Origin: JAFGJQ01 sp964495075
GTDB lineage: Bacteria; Planctomycetota; Phycisphaerae; UBA1845
Length of the DNA: 64,000 nucleotides
Assembly (NCBI GenBank): GCA_964495075.1
Contig: CAZBUJ010000001.1
Coordinates: 153,981-217,980, forward strand
Reading direction: 5' to 3'
Shown: positions 62,008-64,000 of the stretch, piece by piece
Position numbering within the stretch: position 1 is the stretch's first letter
Layout: every line of letters begins with the position of its first letter
Made by a program: the position numbers and the translations under genes
Notes under the pieces: model-generated
The model's database searches: none
Told to the model about the DNA's origin: nothing
What the model saw: only the letters and a program-made list of their open reading frames with translations

Positions 62008-62564
62008 GTGCTTTGTCATTGCGCGGTCACGCGGGCGCGATTCTTCGTTGGGTCTCGTGAGGTGCACCGCATCTTGCCGTCGCGCGTAACCGTCCGGAGC
62101 AGTCCAGCGTGTGAACACACGGCAAGCCCCCCGGAGGCCGATGCCGCGTTTCCGCGCGGACGCCATACAGGAACGCCGCGCCTGGATTTCGAATGTGATT
62201 GAGGGAGCCGCCACCGGCGATAGGTCAACCGTTCAATTCTACCCGTGTGTCGCCGAATGTCATGTCGGAATTCGTACGGCTGCTCAATCTTCGCATTCGC
62301 GATCGCGATTCCGTGGCTCATGCGCCGGCGTACGGCATTACAAAACATGGCCCGATCTCTACTTGCTGGCTCCGGCCTGACGGGATAGGTTTTACGTAGT
62401 GGGTCCTTGATGGGGGACACGGCGACCGGCTGGAGAGCTTGCCCGCTCGAAGGCCGGTCGCCACCGACTTGCGTCAGGCGGCCCGATTCAGGCCGCTGCG
62501 CCGGCCCCACGGCGGACCGGCGGGTCGTACGATACAAGCACTGGCACCCTCGCGGAGGTCACGG
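62008..62564. other. Intergenic region without a recognised gene
   Basis: A 557-bp stretch with only low-quality open frames on both strands (Arg/Ser/Pro-rich). Nothing beyond the ribosome-binding site of the next gene (GGAGG at 62554-62558) was recognised. It probably contains decayed sequence next to the truncated methyltransferase. Confidence 0.4.
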
Positions 62565-63290
62565 ATGGCGGAACCGTACAACGAGATCGAGCGGGTCCCG
62601 GAGTTTCTCCGGGGTCCGGTGGGCGAATACCTGGCCCTTGTCCGCGACCTGGGGGGCGAGAATGCCAAGGCCCTGACGCTGTTCGGGGCGGTAGTGGCCG
62701 GCACGTTCGACCCGCAACGTCATACCGTCACCAACGTGCTGGTGCTGGGTGCGGTGGATCTGGCCGTGCTGCGGCGGCTGGCCGAGCATGGGCCGCGGCT
62801 CGGCAAGAACCGGATCTCGGCCCCGCTGATCATGACCCCGGACTACATCCGACGATCGCTGGATACCTTTCCGTTGGAGCTGCTCGAGATCCACCAGCAG
62901 CGCGCCACGCCGTTCGGCGACGACTACTTCGCGGACCTCGCGTTCGATGAGGCGGACGTGCGGCTCCAGTGCGAGCGCGAACTGAAGGTGACGCTGATCG
63001 GCCTGCGGCAGGGCCTGCTGGCCGCCGCCGGGAGCGAGCGGCAGTTGGAGGCGATCGAAGCGGAGGTGGCCGGTGGACTGCTCCGCACGTTGCGGGGCAT
63101 GCTGTGGCTTCGCGGGCATAAGCAAGCGCAGCCGGCAGTCGCGGTACTGGCCGCCGTCGAACAGGTGGCCGACCGGGAGCTTCGCGGTCTGCGTTTGGCC
63201 CTCGATCCGAGCGGCGACCATGGCTGGCCGACGTTCGAGAAGCTCTATGACGACGTGGCCACGTTGGGAGCGATGGTCGATGCGTGGTGA
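62565..63290 (+). CDS. Protein of unknown function, nucleotidyltransferase-like start
   Basis: This 241-residue protein begins MAEPYNEIERVPEFLRG and has ALTLFGAVVAGTFDPQRHTVTNVLVL near residue 40, which resembles the nucleotidyltransferase fold's glycine strand without a clear metal-binding Asp pair. The C-terminal half is helical (VTLIGLRQGLLAAAGSERQLEAIEAEVAGGLL). The ATG at 62565 has GGAGG 6 bases upstream. It overlaps the next gene by 11 bp, so the two are co-transcribed; the role may be linked to that TPM-domain protein. Confidence 0.6.
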   Translation: MAEPYNEIERVPEFLRGPVGEYLALVRDLGGENAKALTLFGAVVAGTFDPQRHTVTNVLVLGAVDLAVLRRLAEHGPRLGKNRISAPLIMTPDYIRRSLDTFPLELLEIHQQRATPFGDDYFADLAFDEADVRLQCERELKVTLIGLRQGLLAAAGSERQLEAIEAEVAGGLLRTLRGMLWLRGHKQAQPAVAVLAAVEQVADRELRGLRLALDPSGDHGWPTFEKLYDDVATLGAMVDAW

Positions 63291-64000
63291 ATTCGCTCGC
63301 TCACGGTGGCTGGTTCTGGTTCTGCTGACCGCCGCTCCGGCGGCCCAGGCCAAGGTCACCGTTCCGAAGTCGGATGAGGTCGTGGTGGATACGGCCGGGT
63401 TGATCGACGCCGCGGTCAAGCACCAGATGGAATCGCAACTGACCGAGCTGTACCGCAAGGCCAACGTGGCGATCAAAGTGCTGACCGTCCCGACCACCGA
63501 CGGAGAGGACGTATTCGGGTTTTCGCACCGGCACGCCGTCGACTGGGGACTCGAATCGCCGGGCGGCAAGCGCAAGGGGGCGCTCGTTGTCCTGGCGGTG
63601 AAGGAACGCGAGGTGCGGATCGAGACCGGCTACGAGATGGAATCGATCCTTCCGGATTCATGGTGCGGGACGGAGTGCCGCAAGGTGGCGAAGCAGTACT
63701 TCCGCGTGGGTGGCTATACTCACGGTCTGCAGAGACTGACGCAGGCGGTCGTCATGCAGGTCGCCCGGCACGAAGGAGTGACGATTTCATCGGTGGCGGC
63801 AATTCCGGCGGCGGTGCGCCGCGGTCGCCTCCACCCTTCGCCGGGCCCCGTGTGCGGTTGTGGCGGGTTACTCCCTCTGATCATCTTCGTCATCGTCCTC
63901 AGTTCGCTCGCAAGGCGAACAGGGTACCGTCGCCCGGGGGGCGGGGGGGGGGTGTTAAGCGGGGTGTTCTGGGGCGCGGTGGTCGGCAATATGATAGGCG
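63280..64000 (+). CDS. TPM-domain (YgcG-like) membrane protein, 3' partial
   Basis: This frame opens with ATG at 63280 inside the end of the preceding gene and runs off the right edge (about 240 residues). It has a signal peptide (WLVLVLLTAAPAAQA) and a TPM domain: VVVDTAGLIDAAVKHQMESQL, VAIKVLTVPTTDGED, KGALVVLAVKEREVRIETGYEMESILPD. A membrane helix (LLPLIIFVIVLSSLA) and a Gly-rich start of the tail (GGGGGV) follow. TPM proteins are exported and have been linked to photosystem repair or phosphatase activity in some lineages. The end lies outside the window. Confidence 0.85.
   Translation, partial: MRGEFARSRWLVLVLLTAAPAAQAKVTVPKSDEVVVDTAGLIDAAVKHQMESQLTELYRKANVAIKVLTVPTTDGEDVFGFSHRHAVDWGLESPGGKRKGALVVLAVKEREVRIETGYEMESILPDSWCGTECRKVAKQYFRVGGYTHGLQRLTQAVVMQVARHEGVTISSVAAIPAAVRRGRLHPSPGPVCGCGGLLPLIIFVIVLSSLARRTGYRRPGGGGGVLSGVFWGAVVGNMIG

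Noticed and set aside
62016..62537. 173-residue minus-strand frame in the gap before the last two genes
   Set aside because: Arg/Ser/Pro-rich with no recognisable motif or SD; likely chance in GC-rich DNA.

Overview
The window is GC-rich bacterial chromosome and looks like a member of the Planctomycetota, most likely Phycisphaerae-like. The evidence is indirect: a secreted protein that combines ACC-type cysteine repeats with a dockerin-like EF-hand tail, an Asn/Asp/Gly-rich lipoprotein linker, many lipoproteins and HEAT/propeller proteins without close relatives, and an IleRS of the HHAW type. No rRNA, CRISPR array, intact insertion sequence or prophage was seen. One tRNA (Pro, CGG) and one SRP RNA were found.

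Layout. 0-3.7 kb: end of a TPR-like gene, the cysteine-repeat/dockerin protein, a four-helix-bundle (S23-type) gene, a 208-bp tandem duplication with perfect hairpins, and tRNA-Pro. 3.9-8.4 kb (minus strand): SRP RNA, dnaX, ybaB, recR, rpoN, a conserved DNA-maintenance/secretion neighbourhood. 8.5-13.3 kb: a secreted cyclophilin and two tandem flagellins, each with its own terminator and a shared upstream element. 13.5-19.2 kb: recO, a PfkB-type kinase, a propeller-transglutaminase protein, an S41-like lipoprotein that lacks the expected serine, and a LOG-like protein. 19.4-25 kb: pilT, a PilB/GspE-like protein with a broken Walker A motif, a CvpA-type membrane protein and a zinc-ribbon membrane protein. 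25-36 kb: M32 peptidase, sugar transferase, glmS, rarA, 5-formyl-THF cyclo-ligase, L,D-transpeptidase, a B12-binding radical SAM protein and a queuosine-salvage-type protein. 36-43.3 kb: a HEAT-repeat protein, lipoproteins, a GspG-like protein, an HD-GYP response regulator and small proteins of unknown function. 43.3-45.6 kb: an intergenic region rich in RNA signals around pyrK. 45.6-50 kb: a transglutaminase-like membrane protein, sppA, a STAS protein and a 25-residue membrane miniprotein.

50.0-54.7 kb holds the most unusual locus. A 90-residue precursor-like protein has a twin-arginine-like leader and a 25-residue tail with the cysteine framework C-x6-C-x5-CC-x3-C-x4-C, the spacing of inhibitor-cystine-knot peptides. 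It is followed on the same strand by a single protein joining VKOR, DsbA-like thioredoxin and PqqD-like domains, then by an HPr-kinase-like protein. A nucleotidyltransferase of the uncharacterised NTP_transf_5 type is divergent. The parts suggest a system in which a small exported peptide is recognised by a PqqD domain, modified by a kinase and/or nucleotidyltransferase, and oxidatively folded by the fused VKOR-DsbA unit.

54.7-64 kb: aroC, an AsmA-like protein, ileS, a truncated methyltransferase, a nucleotidyltransferase-like protein of unknown function and the start of a TPM-domain protein. Starts were moved from the longest open frame wherever a Shine-Dalgarno sequence or the family N-terminus indicated a shorter protein (dnaX, recO, pfkB, pilT, sugar transferase, glmS, rarA, L,D-transpeptidase, radical SAM, ileS, sppA and others).
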